Shown piece by piece: positions 12,300-23,690 of a stretch of DNA of 64,000 bases. The notes below the pieces were generated by a model. The model searched no databases. It had not been told where the DNA came from and was given only the letters and a program-made list of their open reading frames with translations. A program made the position numbers and the translations under genes. Source of the DNA: Cynocephalus volans (taxonomy: Eukaryota > Chordata > Mammalia > Dermoptera > Cynocephalidae); contig NC_084464.1 of NCBI RefSeq assembly GCF_027409185.1, forward strand, positions 46,599,095 to 46,663,094, given 5' to 3'. Each line of letters starts with the position of its first letter. The first letter of the stretch is position 1.

Positions 12300-12790
12300 C
12301 AGTGTTCCAGCTGAGGAAACTGAGGCCCAGAGAGGGAAATAACAAGATCTAGTAGTGGCAAAGCTGGAAAAGTATTGGCAGGACTCCTGGTCCCGTGCTC
12401 TAGCCCTGATAGAGATCCTCAGAATGTGGCTTTGATTGGTATAGAAATGAAAACACCTGGATACTTAAATGATGGGTATTATTAAAATCTTCCTTGAAGA
12501 ATTACCATCACATTCAATACTTTAATTCTCCCCAACACCATCTCCTGATCATACATTGGAAGCTGTTACTGAAGGGAGACATATTATCTAACATTTATTG
12601 TTTCTTACAAGGTGCTGAGCACCATGCTAGGAAATTTACAAAGCCCCTTCAAGTGGGTTCTATTCCTATTCCTATTTTGCAGATGAGGAAAATGAGGCTT
12701 AACAAAATTAAGGAGTTTGACCAAGGTTGCAGCTAGTAAGTAGCAGAGACAAGATTTAAACTCACGTCCTTCTGACTGCAGAGGTGGTAC
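12300..12790 (-). mobile_element. Antisense MIR fragments
   Basis: Two antisense MIR matches: 12310-12420 (GAGGAAACTGAGGCCCAGAG) and 12580-12790 (AAGGTGCTGAGCACCATGCT, GCAGATGAGGAAAATGAGGC). Confidence 0.8.
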
Positions 12791-12969
12791 CATTTATGCT
12801 ATCCCCAGTGTTTTCTGGAGTGAGTGCTTGTGCCTTAGTAGCTGTGCAGAAAGTAACATTAGAATGTTTATTTATCTTTTTCTAATCTCACTTTTTGTAA
12901 AACTCTATTTTTGTGTGTAGGTCTTACAATGTATCCAAAACATTAGCCAAGTAGTTCATGTGCATTGCA

Positions 12970-13375
12970 GACCGTACAGGATGGCCGCACAACAGCTATT
13001 CCCACCCCCATTTTCCCTTGTTGCCTAGTACTTTCCCAGACTCCTTTGTGGCCAGTGAGGCCAAGTGACCCAGTATCAGCCAGTGAGGCATCAGGGCACA
13101 TTCACCAAGGATATCTGGAAAAGACATTTTGCTTTTCGGAAAGGGACAGGCACCATGGCATGGCTGGCTGGCACTGTCCCTTTTCCCCATCTTCTTGCTG
13201 AAAAGGCAGACACAATATTAGCATGTGACTTTGAAGAGATAGACTTGAGGACAAAAGCCAACACACTAAAGATGGAGGAACTTCAGAAAGCCAGAGAGAA
13301 CCCAGTCCTTAATTATATTAGTGATCTGACGAACCAAGCTCAGACCACCCTTTCCCCAACTTCTTTTTAAGTAAC
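12970..13375 (+). mobile_element. Old LTR-like repeat, family uncertain
   Basis: It has the layout of a repeat also seen at 20.84 kb: TTTGTGGCCAGTGAGGCCAA, a middle with GACAGGCACCATGGC, and an end with AGAAAGCCAGAGAGAACC. The family is not named with confidence. Confidence 0.4.
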
Positions 13376-14004
13376 CAGTCAAAGTTCTCAGAAATTTAGC
13401 CATTATTGCCTGGGCTTTCAGTTACTTGCAGTCCCACACATCCAGACTGATAGGAATGACTCTATCATTCCTAAGTCAGTCAATATGCATCTATTACAGC
13501 TGTGTGCTCAAAAGTTTTTTAATAGTATGGATTTATGTGATAAAGATCTCAAAAATATGGAGCCTACCATTTTCTGCTGTGCTTTGGGGTGTAAAGGGGC
13601 ATATGAGCAGGCCCAAAATGATGAACTCTGTCACACCATCTGGAAGGCTGGGGGAGTGAGAGGAAGTGGAAGTGTGTATTTGTACACCGAAGAATCCAAT
13701 CTATGCAAACTGCCGACTGCTTGGAATTCTCATGTGTTCTCCCCTATAAGTTTTGCTTGGCTATAGGAATTAACAGAAGAAAGCATGTCATATGTCAGTT
13801 CTCATTGTCTAGAACTCTTAGCAGGTTCAAGGGATCTAGAAAGATAACTTCCTGAGATAGCTCTCATGACCCAGGCCCGGCAGATGCAAGCTATGAGAAA
13901 TGAGAACTATGAGGAGAGGGCCATCTTTATTTCAAATGAGTTAAGTAGGAAGTGGGGCAGGAGATACTGTCTGTCACCAGAAAAGAGGTTCCTGATCCTG
14001 GAGA

Positions 14005-14270
14005 GATTAAACTGGGATGCAAACAACTGAAAACCATATAGCAGAGGCTTAAACAAGATAGAAATTTCTTTCTCATGTAAAAGAAGTCCAAAGATAGGGA
14101 ATCTGGGCTGGTATGGTGGCTCTCTAGTCCTCTGAGACTCAGGCCCCTTCTCCATTTCTTCTCTACTATCCTAGTGGCTATTATCCTCAAAGTTGCCTCA
14201 TTGTCCAATATAGCTGCTGAGCAACAGCTATTACATCTGAATTCCAGGCAATGAGGAAAGGTAAAAAGGA
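14005..14270. mobile_element. Old interspersed repeat, family not named
   Basis: It contains AGAGGCTTAAACAAGATAGA and AATTTCTTTCTCATG, like the segments at 8.3 and 23.4 kb. Confidence 0.4.
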
Positions 14271-14378
14271 CTATCTTCTCCACTCTTTTAAGGAATTTCC
14301 CTGAAGTTTCTGCTTACATATCACTGACTGCAAATAAGGCTGAGAATTTTTCTCTTGCCTAGGTACAATGCTGTCTTG

Positions 14379-14450
14379 AATAAAATTAAGGTTCAGGTGG
14401 CTCCGTCGCGCAATGGATAGCGCATTGGACTTCTAATAAAATTAAGGTTC
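14379..14450 (+). pseudogene. Retrotransposed 5' half of tRNA-Arg(UCU), tailless
   Basis: Positions 14399-14436 match the 5' half of tRNA-Arg-TCT from its first base through D arm and anticodon stem to the TCT anticodon and the following A bases (GGCTCCGTCGCGCAATGGAT, then AGCGCATTGGACTTCTAA). I count one difference (C for G at tRNA position 9). It is flanked by a perfect 16-bp direct repeat AATAAAATTAAGGTTC (14379-14394 and 14435-14450), whose first bases overlap the tRNA end. There is no poly-A tail. Four extra bases (AGGT) precede the tRNA start. This fits the described class of tailless, 3'-truncated retropseudogenes. It cannot make a functional tRNA. Confidence 0.9.
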
Positions 14451-15480
14451 TGTTGCTAAGGAAAAAATGGATTTTGAGTGGCATCTAGCAGCCTCTGCCC
14501 ACCCCAATCTCCAAAAGCAAGAGGGTATCTTGGGTCAGAGGAAAAAAGATGGGACCAGAAAGCAAAAGACACATTCTAACCTTTATGATTCCATGGCCTT
14601 GGGTAAGTCCCTGAAGTTCCCTGAACCTCAGCCCCAAACAGAGGGCTGTGAGAGGTCAAATGACAGGATCCTTTAGTAAACCATAGCTCCCGCTTCCCAT
14701 GGAAGGGATTATTGTTGCTGCTACTGCTGTCATTAATACTAAGAATGGCTGGCTGTTTGCTGCAAGGAGAAAGGCAAAGGAGCCTGGTGGGAGAAGGAGG
14801 ACAACATTTACTGGGACAAATAGAAGGAGGAAGGAGAGGCTGCTGCTGCTCTCGCTGTGCATAGGAACCACCCTGTGGGCAGGGGTCTGTTCCCCCAGTG
14901 CCACATGCCCTGGTCATGTAAAAACTTGGTGTCTGGCAAAGGCGCATGCAGCCTGCTTCAGTTCTCCAGGCCTGAGACAGGCAGGCAAACAAACACGACA
15001 CTGTGGGGGAGGCCCAAACACCCAGGAGAGAGGGGAAGGCCTCCAGGAGCAGAAACAAGTTCTCAGACCCCACAGGGCCAAAATAACCTGCCAGTTCAGT
15101 CATTTAGCCAACATATTGGTCAAGCCAGCAGGGGAGAAACCAAAACCCCAGCCAGATCTATTATTTAGCAGTTTGTCACTAAGCAAAAATAAAAATTATC
15201 TCCTCTCCCCAACCCCAACCGCGGGTTTGTTTGGTGTCAGGAGTCACCTTGGGTTAGTCTGGGCCAAGTCAAATGTTTTGGACCCACTCTCTCCACGGCA
15301 TCCAATAGAGTTTCTGGGAAGGTGGACTCCCCATGTCAGAGGAAGGGGCAACTTCTCCTCTAGGCCCCCAGGCCCTATGTCCTTGGCAGCTGTGCCCCAA
15401 GAGGCTGCAAACATCTCTTCTCTGACAGGGAACTTAGAGGGTTCAGTGGGAGCTGTGGGGTGTACTTGAAGGACTTGTAT
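14451..15480. other. Unique DNA with a 256-residue chance ORF
   Basis: No repeat family is recognised. The longest ATG-started open frame in the window (14699-15469, + strand, 256 residues) lies here. Its predicted protein is rich in Arg, Pro, Gly and Ser, with no domain, signal or repeat I can recognise, and an opposite-strand frame of 175 residues overlaps it. I treat both as chance frames in moderately GC-rich DNA. Confidence 0.5.
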
Positions 15481-15849
15481 GACACAGTCCACTGACAAGT
15501 ATTTGTTGAATGCCTACTACGTGCCTGCAAGCCCAGGGCGATGGTGAGTTTCTATTCCAGGGGCTGTGAGCTTAGGGATCAAGGCCTCTCTTGGTGCTAG
15601 GTATACCCCATTCCCATGTGTCCCCAGTGTGAGCTATAGAAAGCCTGCTGTTTAGAGTTCAAAAACTAATTGGTTACAGCTCACGGAGGCCTAGGGGAGA
15701 GGGCAGTATGAATTGCACGCAGTGTAGAGAATTCTAAGTCTTGTTTCACAGTCCCTTTGGCTTGGCACAGGTTAAATGTGTATAAATCAGGCTTCTGTAG
15801 CTTTACTTTCTAGTTCGCTATTCCCCTCACTGAAGACTCAAACCAGAAC

Positions 15850-16800
15850 TTTAAAAAAAATGTTTTGTTGAAGTAAACATACAGAAAAGAACACACATAA
15901 GTACAAAACAGCTTGGAGAATTTTCCCAAAGTGAACACAGCAAGGGAACAGCATCTAGATGAGGAAAGAACATTGCCAGCCGGAGAAGCCCCCTAGTGCT
16001 CCTTTCCAATAATTACTTCCCAAGGGTAACCCTATCCTGACCTCTAGCATCATAGATTAGTTTTGCTTGTTTTTGAACTTTGCATAAATGGAATCATACA
16101 GGATGTCCTCTTTTGTGTCTGGCTTCTTCTACTCAACATCATGTGTGAGGCTCACCCAGATTGTTGTGTGTGGTTGTCATTTATTTTCATGACTGCACAG
16201 TATTCCAGATGACACTTTGTCCATTTAGCTGTGGATGGATATTTGGGCTGTTTCCAGTTGAGAGCAGAACTTTATTTTTACAATCAGTTTCCATAGCCTT
16301 CTTTTCTGAAAATTTTGTTATTGTAGTAAAATATACATAATATAAAATTTGCCAATTTAGCCATTTTTAAACGTGCGATTCAGTGGCATAATTACATTCA
16401 CATTGTTGTGCAACCATTACCACTATTTCCCAAACTTTTTCATCAGCCCGAACAGAAACTCTGTATCCATTAAGCAATAACTCCCTATTTCTTGATAACC
16501 TCTAATCTCTTCCAATCTCTGGGAATTTGCCTATTCTAGGTACCTCGTATAAGTGGAATCATACAATATATGTCCTTTTGTGACTGGCTTCTTTCACTCA
16601 ACATAATGTTTTCAAGGTTCATTCATGTTGTAGCATGGATCAGAACTTCATTCCTTTTTATGACTGAAAAATATTCCATTGCATGGATATACCACATTTT
16701 GTTTATCCATCCATCCATTGATGGACATTTAGTTTGTTCTCACCTTTTGGCTGTTGGGAGTAGTGCTGCAGTTAACAATGGTGTACAAGTATCTGTTTGA
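15850..16800 (-). mobile_element. L1 LINE 3' fragments, antisense
   Basis: Antisense L1 3' sequence includes GAAGTAAACATACAGAAAAG near 15870 and ATTGTAGTAAAATATACATA near 16320. It continues with ATAAGTGGAATCATACAATA and CAACATAATGTTTTCAAGGT to about 16800. It is probably at least two fragments, broken near 16260. Confidence 0.75.
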
Positions 16801-17040
16801 ACCACAGCCTTTTACTAAGGACTTGCTAGGTGTCACAAGCTGAGATAGGTAGTCACCCATCCATCAGTAGACGGTCATGTGAATGAAGTAGAGTTATGAT
16901 CCTCAGGCTACAGATGAGGAAACTAAGGCTCAGAGAAGTCAAGAACTTTGCCAAGGTCAGGGGATTGATCTAAGAGGAGGCTGAGGACACAGCTCAAATC
17001 CAGATCTTTTGACCCCAGATCAGTGTTCTTTCTATTACCC
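16800..17040 (-). mobile_element. MIR SINE
   Basis: The antisense MIR pattern CTACAGATGAGGAAACTAAG, GCTCAGAGAAGTCAAGAAC and CCAAGGTCA is clear. Confidence 0.8.
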
Positions 17041-17454
17041 TATGTCTCTCTTGCAGCTCTGGTCACAGAGGAAGTTAGAAGATTTTGATTTATGACCTAG
17101 TTCTTGCTTTAGTTCCAGGTAGAAAAATCTTTCCCTTAGAGCGACTAAATCCGGACTTGGGTTTTCTGTAAGCATTTTCCTCTCCTGGCAAATAGCCCAG
17201 GACAAGGGAGCAAGAGAGGCTTCTCAGCCCCCTTGACTCAGCTCTTAAACTTTGTGTTCTAGTTTTAGTGGGTTTTTTTTCAAGCTACAAGTTTTGTCAC
17301 ACCTCTGCCCCCAAGGCTCAGGCTACATTTCTACATTTCTCTCTTGGTACAAAAAACAGAATATCTAAGACCAAATTTGATTTTTATCGAGGGACACAGA
17401 GAGAAGCACTGGACCCACAGTATCCTCTTTCTCTGCCTTTTTCACAGTAACTTA

Positions 17455-17875
17455 TGGTGATGGACACCTACTGTGTGTTGGGTTGCATGCTTGTGTCTTT
17501 ACTCTGGGAAGTAGTCACATGTCTGATACGGTCCCTGCCCTCAGGGCATCGCTGTCTTGCTGGGGAGGCAGGACATAGACAGATAGAAGGGAAATGATCA
17601 AACCCATCAGGCAGGATTCTAACAGTACAGGAAGGCCATGCAGGGTTCTGGAGGGAGCATGTGGCTCTGGAGCCCGGAGCTCAAAGGGACGCCCCCGTGC
17701 AAGTCCCTTGAATGCCCTTGTCAATCACCATGCAAATGTTTCTTGGGTGCCCGCAATGTGCCAGGCACCGTGCTAGGCCCCAAGGAGGGAACCACAGACA
17801 CAAGTCCTAGGGCCTGCCCGAGCCATTCTGGGGCTCTAAAGAGAGGCAAACCTGTGCACAGATCCTGTAGGATGT
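17455..17875 (-). mobile_element. L2/MIR-type fragments
   Basis: Short antisense L2-like pieces: TACGGTCCCTGCCCTCAGGG near 17528 and AATGTGCCAGGCACCGTGCT near 17755. They lie beside the CpG-rich block. Confidence 0.5.
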
Positions 17876-18338
17876 TTGGCACTGAGCTCCCAGACCCCGC
17901 AAGAGGCAGTAGCAGCGTCTGCGCCGAGAAGGGCATTTGTGCCTCTCGCTGAGCTTCAGGAGAATCGGGGTCGACGCGGCGGGCTGGGGATCCTAGGCGT
18001 GGCCATGGGTCGCCCAGCCCGGGTCTCCACCCCCACCCCCAGCCTCGCAGTCCCCGCTGTCCCCGCTGTCCCCGCGCGGCGCCTGCCTCGCTGGCCAACA
18101 ATGCGCCTTTCAGGAGCCTCCGCCCCCGCTGGGTAACACCCGCGCGGTCGGACTCCGGGGCGGCCGGCGTCTGCCTTCCTAGAGGTGAGGGATTCCGCAC
18201 CGTGCAGTTGCAGCGCGCCCGCAGGCGCCGTCCCAGCCGGGACTGCCCGTGACTCACCGCCCGGAGCGCGCAGCCTCGGCTCGCCGGCCCCAGGGGACCC
18301 GGGAGCCCGCGGCCTCCTCCCCAGCTCGGATACGCATG
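17876..18338. promoter_or_regulatory. Orphan CpG island
   Basis: About 50 CpG dinucleotides by hand count in 460 bp, against none or one per 60 bp nearby. A 9-bp unit TCCCCGCTG is repeated nearly three times (18051-18077). Splice-donor-like sequences point both ways: GAG|GTGAGG on the + strand at 18185 and GGCG|GTGAGT on the minus strand at about 18257. The island stops abruptly at 18338, where AT-rich L1-like DNA starts. No coding exon is recognised. It lies 30 kb upstream of SCUBE3. Possible readings are a promoter of an unannotated noncoding RNA, an alternative distal promoter, or a decayed island. Confidence 0.6.
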
Positions 18339-18339
18339 G

Positions 18340-19330
18340 TAACTACATTTAAAAACTTTTGATTTAAACCCTTACCCACACGTTTCTAGATGTTGCATAA
18401 ATGCATACATATGGTCAGATCACACATGCTTTTAGAGTCCGTGCTTTTTTGTTTTCATTTTTTCTTGACTCTTCCTTGCCCCCCACCTCCAGGTAACTCA
18501 TACAAAGAGCCTAGAATGAACCCTTCTGTATTTTTCTCCTTGTTCATATAAACATATGCAAACAACTCTCTATACATTTACATATGAGTATACACGAATG
18601 CATATAAATGGGATCGTTAGACATTTCTCTCATTCATTAATACCTCAAAGGAATTGGTATGGTTGTATAGCAGTCTTTTAAAAAAAAATTATTTATATAC
18701 AATACAATTCACCCATTTTAAGTGTAAAGGTAGATGAATTTTGGTAATTGTATTCAATGATGTAACTGCCACCACAATCAGCAGTGCCCGAACTCTAAAC
18801 AGTTCTCTCTGCCCCTATGCAGCAGATCCTCTCTCTCCCCAGCACCCTGCCAAGGTGGCTAATGGGTTCAGCAGCCCTGGTGCTGGCTGCCTGCGTATAC
18901 TCCATACTCTGTGGTACAGATAATTTATTCAACTACCCCCTTCTGAGAGGCCTCCACTGTGTTTCCATTTTTTTGGTACTTTGAGCAATGGTGTGATAAA
19001 AATCCTTGTCACACATCTATATGTGCCCAGAATTTGTATTGCTGGGTTGAAGTGTCCCTGGATTCAATTTTAGAAGATATTGCAGATTGCTTTTGCAGAA
19101 GGTCCAACACTTCATGTCCCTGCCACCAATGAATGAGAATGCCCTTTCTTCCGCAGCCCAACAGCAAACAGGTGGCACAGGCCTTGTTGATTTCTAACAG
19201 TCTGCCGAGACCATCCTGAGGTATCTCACTGTTACTTTAATTTGCATTTCTATGACCCCTTAATGAACTTGAGCATATTTTCATCTGTTTGGTGGCCATT
19301 TGGTTCTGCTTTTCCAGAAACTAAATCCTC
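18340..19330 (-). mobile_element. L1 LINE fragments, antisense
   Basis: AT-rich sequence with TATACAATACAATTCACCCA, TTTTAAGTGTAAAGGTAGAT and, further on, TGAACTTGAGCATATTTTCA and TCTGTTTGGTGGCCATTTG, all typical of old L1 3' ends read in reverse. Confidence 0.7.
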
Positions 19331-19539
19331 CTGGCACATCTTTATGTGCTTTAAGCATAGAAATTCCTGTTCACTCAGAATGGCTGAAGAAGGAGGTGCT
19401 TGGAGTTAATGGAATAGTCTAGTTAACAGAGAGTTTCCTCATTTGTCACATCTAATCACGAGCTTCCAAAAGATGAAAGCTTACACAGATATATGTAGAA
19501 ATAGTACTGTAACAAATATGAGAGGCATGTGGAGAATGG

Positions 19540-19745
19540 GAAGTGAGTGGGCTTTGGGGTCACTTACTAGCTGAGTGCTATTGGGTAAGTTACTTAACCT
19601 CTCCGAGCCTGTTTGTTCATCTGTGAAATAGTGATAACGATGATTGTGCCACCTTTCTCTTTACGATTGTTGAAAAGTGTGGCAGTAATTTATGCAAAGA
19701 ACCTGGGGGATAACAGATGGTCAATAAATCGTAGTCAGTTATGAT
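19540..19745 (+). mobile_element. MIR SINE
   Basis: A sense MIR with GCTATTGGGTAAGTTACTTA and ACCTCTCCGAGCCTGTTTG, ending GATGGTCAATAAATCG. Confidence 0.85.
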
Positions 19746-19887
19746 AAGCATGGTTTAATCTTTCCTTTGGTGGTTAAAGAGGACTTTCAGAGGCCTAAGG
19801 CGAGCCTGAATGTCAATCCATATTGCATGGGTCTGGGTAAAACCAGGATTATTTAAATTTCCTGTGGGCCTGGTGATCAGATTCACA

Positions 19888-20130
19888 GAAACTGAGGTTT
19901 CACAACCTCAGCACAATTCACATTTTGGGCCAAATAATTCTTCATTATCAAGGGCTATTCTGTGCCTGTAGGATGTTTAGCATCATCCCTGGCCTCCAGC
20001 CACCAAATATCAATAGCAGACAGATATACATGCACACACATATACCAGTCATAATAAAAATTTTCCCAGTCCTGGCTAAATGTCCCCTGTAGGGCTAAAC
20101 TGCTCCTGGTTAAGAACCACTGATAGAAAT
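19888..20130 (-). mobile_element. MER20 DNA transposon
   Basis: Antisense MER20 from GGTTTCACAACCTCAGCACA through GTAGGATGTTTAGCATCATC to GGTTAAGAACCACTG. A TA/CA-rich expansion (near 20020-20045) is present in its middle. Confidence 0.8.
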
Positions 20131-20839
20131 CCTCTGAAAGAAACTTCTTGAGGGTTTACATAGCAAGGGGAGAAGCCCCTTGCATGGCCCTGCTCCCTCT
20201 CTACCGGGCACCCTCCCCCACCACACCCCTCCTCAGCTCCCAGAATTCCCAAGCAGGGTCTAAACCACAGCCAGGTCTGATCAGAGCCCATCAGGGTGTG
20301 GGGAGCAGAGGAGGGTGTCTATGTGTGTCCTTGAAATGCTCAGCCTGGGCACAGGGGAGAACTGGGCTTGCTAACCTTAACAGGTGCCCTCAGGAGCTCC
20401 CCATAGATAGGAGCTGCGTCTATGCACTCAAAGATACAACAGTCTGACTGAAAGGCTATGCAAGCTCAGATGAAGTCACACTGAGTGATAATGGACAAGA
20501 AAGATGGTATGTAATTTTTTTCTTTTGCAAGCTGCTCTTCCCCCCAGGCTCAGTGATGGGCTCTCACCAGAGACATGGTTTTTACTCTTTTCTGTGGCTG
20601 ACCAGAGAATCTGTGTATTCGTCTCTTGCTTCACATGTTACACTTCTCTGTTTCAATGGATGTTTCATCCTCACTGCACACTCTTCATGCCCCCAAACAC
20701 AGTTCCTTAACTTTCCTTCTGATTCAATTCCACAAATATTTATTGGGTGCCTTAGCAAAAACTACTCGTTGTTTCCCAGTGTCAGTTCTTCCCTTCTTCA
20801 TTAGTAACAGAGCCCTGGGCAACATGCCCAGCTAAAAAC

Positions 20840-21215
20840 AACATTTCCAGGTCTCCCTTGCAGCTTGGTGTAGCCATGTAACTAAGCTTTGGCTAATGAG
20901 ATGCAAGCAGAAGGGTGGAAGGGGACTTCTAGGAGGGTTTCTTAAAAGGGTGGGGAGTATATACCCTTTTTGCCCCTCTGTCCTTCTTTTTCTCTTTCTC
21001 GAATTCAGATATAATGAGTGGCACTCCAGTAGCTATTTTGGCCATGAGGAGAATTTGAGGATGACAGAAGAAAGACAGAAAGATCTCAATGACTGTGGAG
21101 TTGCTGCATTAGCCCGGGAGCTGCAGGCTTTTATGTGAGAGAGGAAGCCCTTGTATGTTTAAGCCACTGTGATTGGACCTTGTTATTAGCAGCCAAACAC
21201 AATTCCTTACTGATC
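20840..21215 (+). mobile_element. Old LTR-like repeat, family uncertain
   Basis: It contains CTTGCAGCTTGGTGTAGCCA, TGAGATGCAAGCAGAAGGG, GCCATGAGGAGAATTTGAGG and TTTAAGCCACTGTGATTGGA, a layout I have seen in widespread mammalian repeats. The same layout, more diverged, occurs at 12.97 kb. Confidence 0.5.
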
Positions 21216-22558
21216 TGAGTGGCCAACTGCCCCTCCCAAGTCCATACATCCATCTTTGCCATTCTCTAATTCTCCTTATTCTCAAGGTGACTACTTTAGA
21301 ATTGTCATTGATTCATCATTGATTCTTATTTCTCCAACCAGTCTGCCATCATGACCTGTCGATTTTCTGCACTGAGTACCTCCTGTACCTACCTTTTTCC
21401 TCTACATCATTCTCAGCATGGCGCATAACTGGAGACTTGCTGAGGGTGGGCAGGATTCAGAGACATGTAGAACTATTGTTAGTGATACCCAACTGAGCCA
21501 GGAGACTCCACTAGGGGCCGGCCTGGGATGGAAACAGTTGTTTTATCAGTTAGGACTCTTGTTTAACCTGTGTACCCAGTGCTAGCCCAGGCCAGACACA
21601 TAGTAAGCATTCCAAAAACATTGAGTAGATTAATTAATTCATTGATTAATTAATTAACTCAATATACACACACACATACTCATATATGCATAGGTATGGG
21701 CTCTTTTTCTGCCATCCATACGTATACACATTACCTTTCATTACAGAGACACCAAGTTACAAAGAAAACCCTCAAGAGTTTGCTGTTGACTTGAGCTGTG
21801 TCACTTGTAAGAAGGACAAAATATGTATGTGGTCAGCTCAAATCCCAGGCCTGCTACTAGAAATAAACTAACCCCTTGTTGAAATTGCACAGGAAACCTG
21901 AAGGGAGGTGGGGGAGACCGGTAGCAGGAAAAATGCCTGAGCTCTTACACAACTTGTGCAAACAGAATGACGGAGCTGGGCAGCCCTGGGAGTCCAGGAA
22001 TTAATAGCCCCACTGAGGCTACAGGGCTCTGGAGGTGGAGCTATTTAAAGTCAAGAAATGTCATTTCCACCCACAGAGGCTGCCCTGGTTGCGTTATCTG
22101 GACCCTCTTCAACCCTGGTGTTCTGGCAGCCTCCCTGGCCTGACCTCCCAGTGGTGGGACCATGGTGCTCATGGCCAACCTGTCGTCACTACTCTGTGGG
22201 AGGGAGGGCTGACCTTAGCCTCTCCCAGTTCCTCTTCTTCCTCCTCTCTGCTCAGGCCCAGGGACAGGCTGAGTGGACACTCAGGACCCAGTTCACCTTT
22301 CTGCAAAGGCAGTTGAGAACACTGAAACTGCTATCCAGCCAGAAAGGCCAGGCAGCCCAGCAGGGTGGGCCTGGGATTAGGGGTAGGAGGATAAGGGGCC
22401 TGGAGACAGAGACCATTGTCCCACCAGATTCATATCCATGTCTTGCTGTGTGACCCCAGGCCATTTACTTACCCTCTCTGGTCCCCCATTTTCTTACCTG
22501 GACTAGAAAATGAGAGAGTCTTCCTCTCCTTGCCCTGTTTCTGGGGGACACCACAGGA
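21216..22558. other. Mostly unique intergenic DNA
   Basis: No gene is recognised. There is an L2-like end with a short ATTA-rich run at 21590-21660 and a MIR core at 22430-22500. The GC-moderate part at 21.9-22.35 kb is unique. Confidence 0.6.
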
Positions 22559-22642
22559 GTTCAAAGTCTTTTGAACTTTTTTTGAACTTTTAAAATTCAA
22601 AGTCTTTTGAACTTTTAAAGTTCAAAGTCTTTTGAACTTTTA
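22559..22642 (+). repeat. Tandem near-palindromic repeat
   Basis: The sequence TTCAAAGTCTTTTGAACTTT occurs three times (starting 22560, 22597 and 22621). Each unit is an imperfect palindrome (TTCAAAG against CTTTTGAA). The first unit has an extra TTTGAACTTTTAAAA. It is not a known element to me. Confidence 0.85.
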
Positions 22643-23340
22643 GGAAGAAAAGCACCATAGAAATCCTGCAGTATTACCTGCAGCTTTTCCTCTTCTCTCC
22701 TCCAGACAAGTTAATCCAGGAACACTTTCTCTGGAGGCAAGAAGGTAGGAAGCTCATTTTTGAAGTGTCCAGTGGGCTGCAGACTGTGTGACAGAGCTAT
22801 CTGCCCATGTTGGCTGCAGCTCAGGCTCTCATTCTTGCCATATACCTGAGGCAAGAACTTCCTCACATCCTGTCTGCTGTCCTCTTATGTATCTGCTCTG
22901 GCTGATGTTTCTGCAGCTTAGGAGAGGTGGGGGACTTAGAAACCCAAAGCATGTGCCAAAACCAAGTCTGCCCTACAGGTCTCTAACGCTGGGTATTGCC
23001 AGGCTTGTTTCCTGAAGCCGAGGCCTGGCCAGGAGAGAGCACAGAGGCGCTAAGTGAGTTTCTAAGGGAGGTGTAATGAAATGCTAGGGACACCCCAGCC
23101 TGAAGTCTACCTGAATTCATTGCTGATCTTGTCCACTGCTACCACTCAAGAGTTAAGAGGGAGCTAGGAAATGTCTTTTAAAAAAACAAAAACAAAAACA
23201 AAACGAAATGAAATGGAAAACAGCAATGGATATGAACCCTTTCAGGCCCTTCTAGTCTCGTATACCCCCTTCTCTCATCATATCTTGGAACTTAGCTGAA
23301 AGGCATGCTTTTTAATCTAAATATTTTAGTTACACTAAAA
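22643..23340. other. Unique intergenic DNA
   Basis: No gene or strong repeat is recognised. A short A-rich (AAAAAC)n run lies at 23180-23205. Confidence 0.6.
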
Positions 23341-23344
23341 GGTG

Positions 23345-23690
23345 TGTATCGGAATAGTCTAGATTATGCTGCAGTGAAAAACAACCCCAATATCTCAGAG
23401 GCTTAATTCATTTCTTCTTCTGCTACTTGCTGCTTTTTGCTTCTGTTACATGTCCTTTGTGGGTAAGCAGGGGGCTTTGCTCATGGAAATCACTCAGGGA
23501 CACAGGCTGGTGGAACAGTCACCATCTCAGTGTCAGAAGCAAAAGAGAAATCTGTAGGGTCTCAAAAAGGCAACTCATAACTCATTGACTGGAGCAAGTC
23601 AGTGCTTTTCCAACCACAGGAAAGCAGGAAGTACAATCCTACTATGCACTTAGGAGGAAAAGGACCCACAAGTGCTTGGTGAACAACAGT
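23345..23690. mobile_element. Old interspersed repeat, family not named
   Basis: ATTATGCTGCAGTGAAAAAC, CAGAGGCTTAATTCATTTCT and a following CACTCAGGGACACAGGCTGG resemble the segments at 8.3 and 14.0 kb in layout. Confidence 0.4.

Noticed and set aside
14379..14450. A functional tRNA-Arg gene
   Set aside because: The 3' half, including T arm, acceptor strand and B box, is absent.
17721..18257. 178-residue minus-strand frame over the orphan CpG island
   Set aside because: It begins at a non-ATG codon, is Arg/Gly/Pro-rich and shows no family signature; the GC-rich composition explains it.
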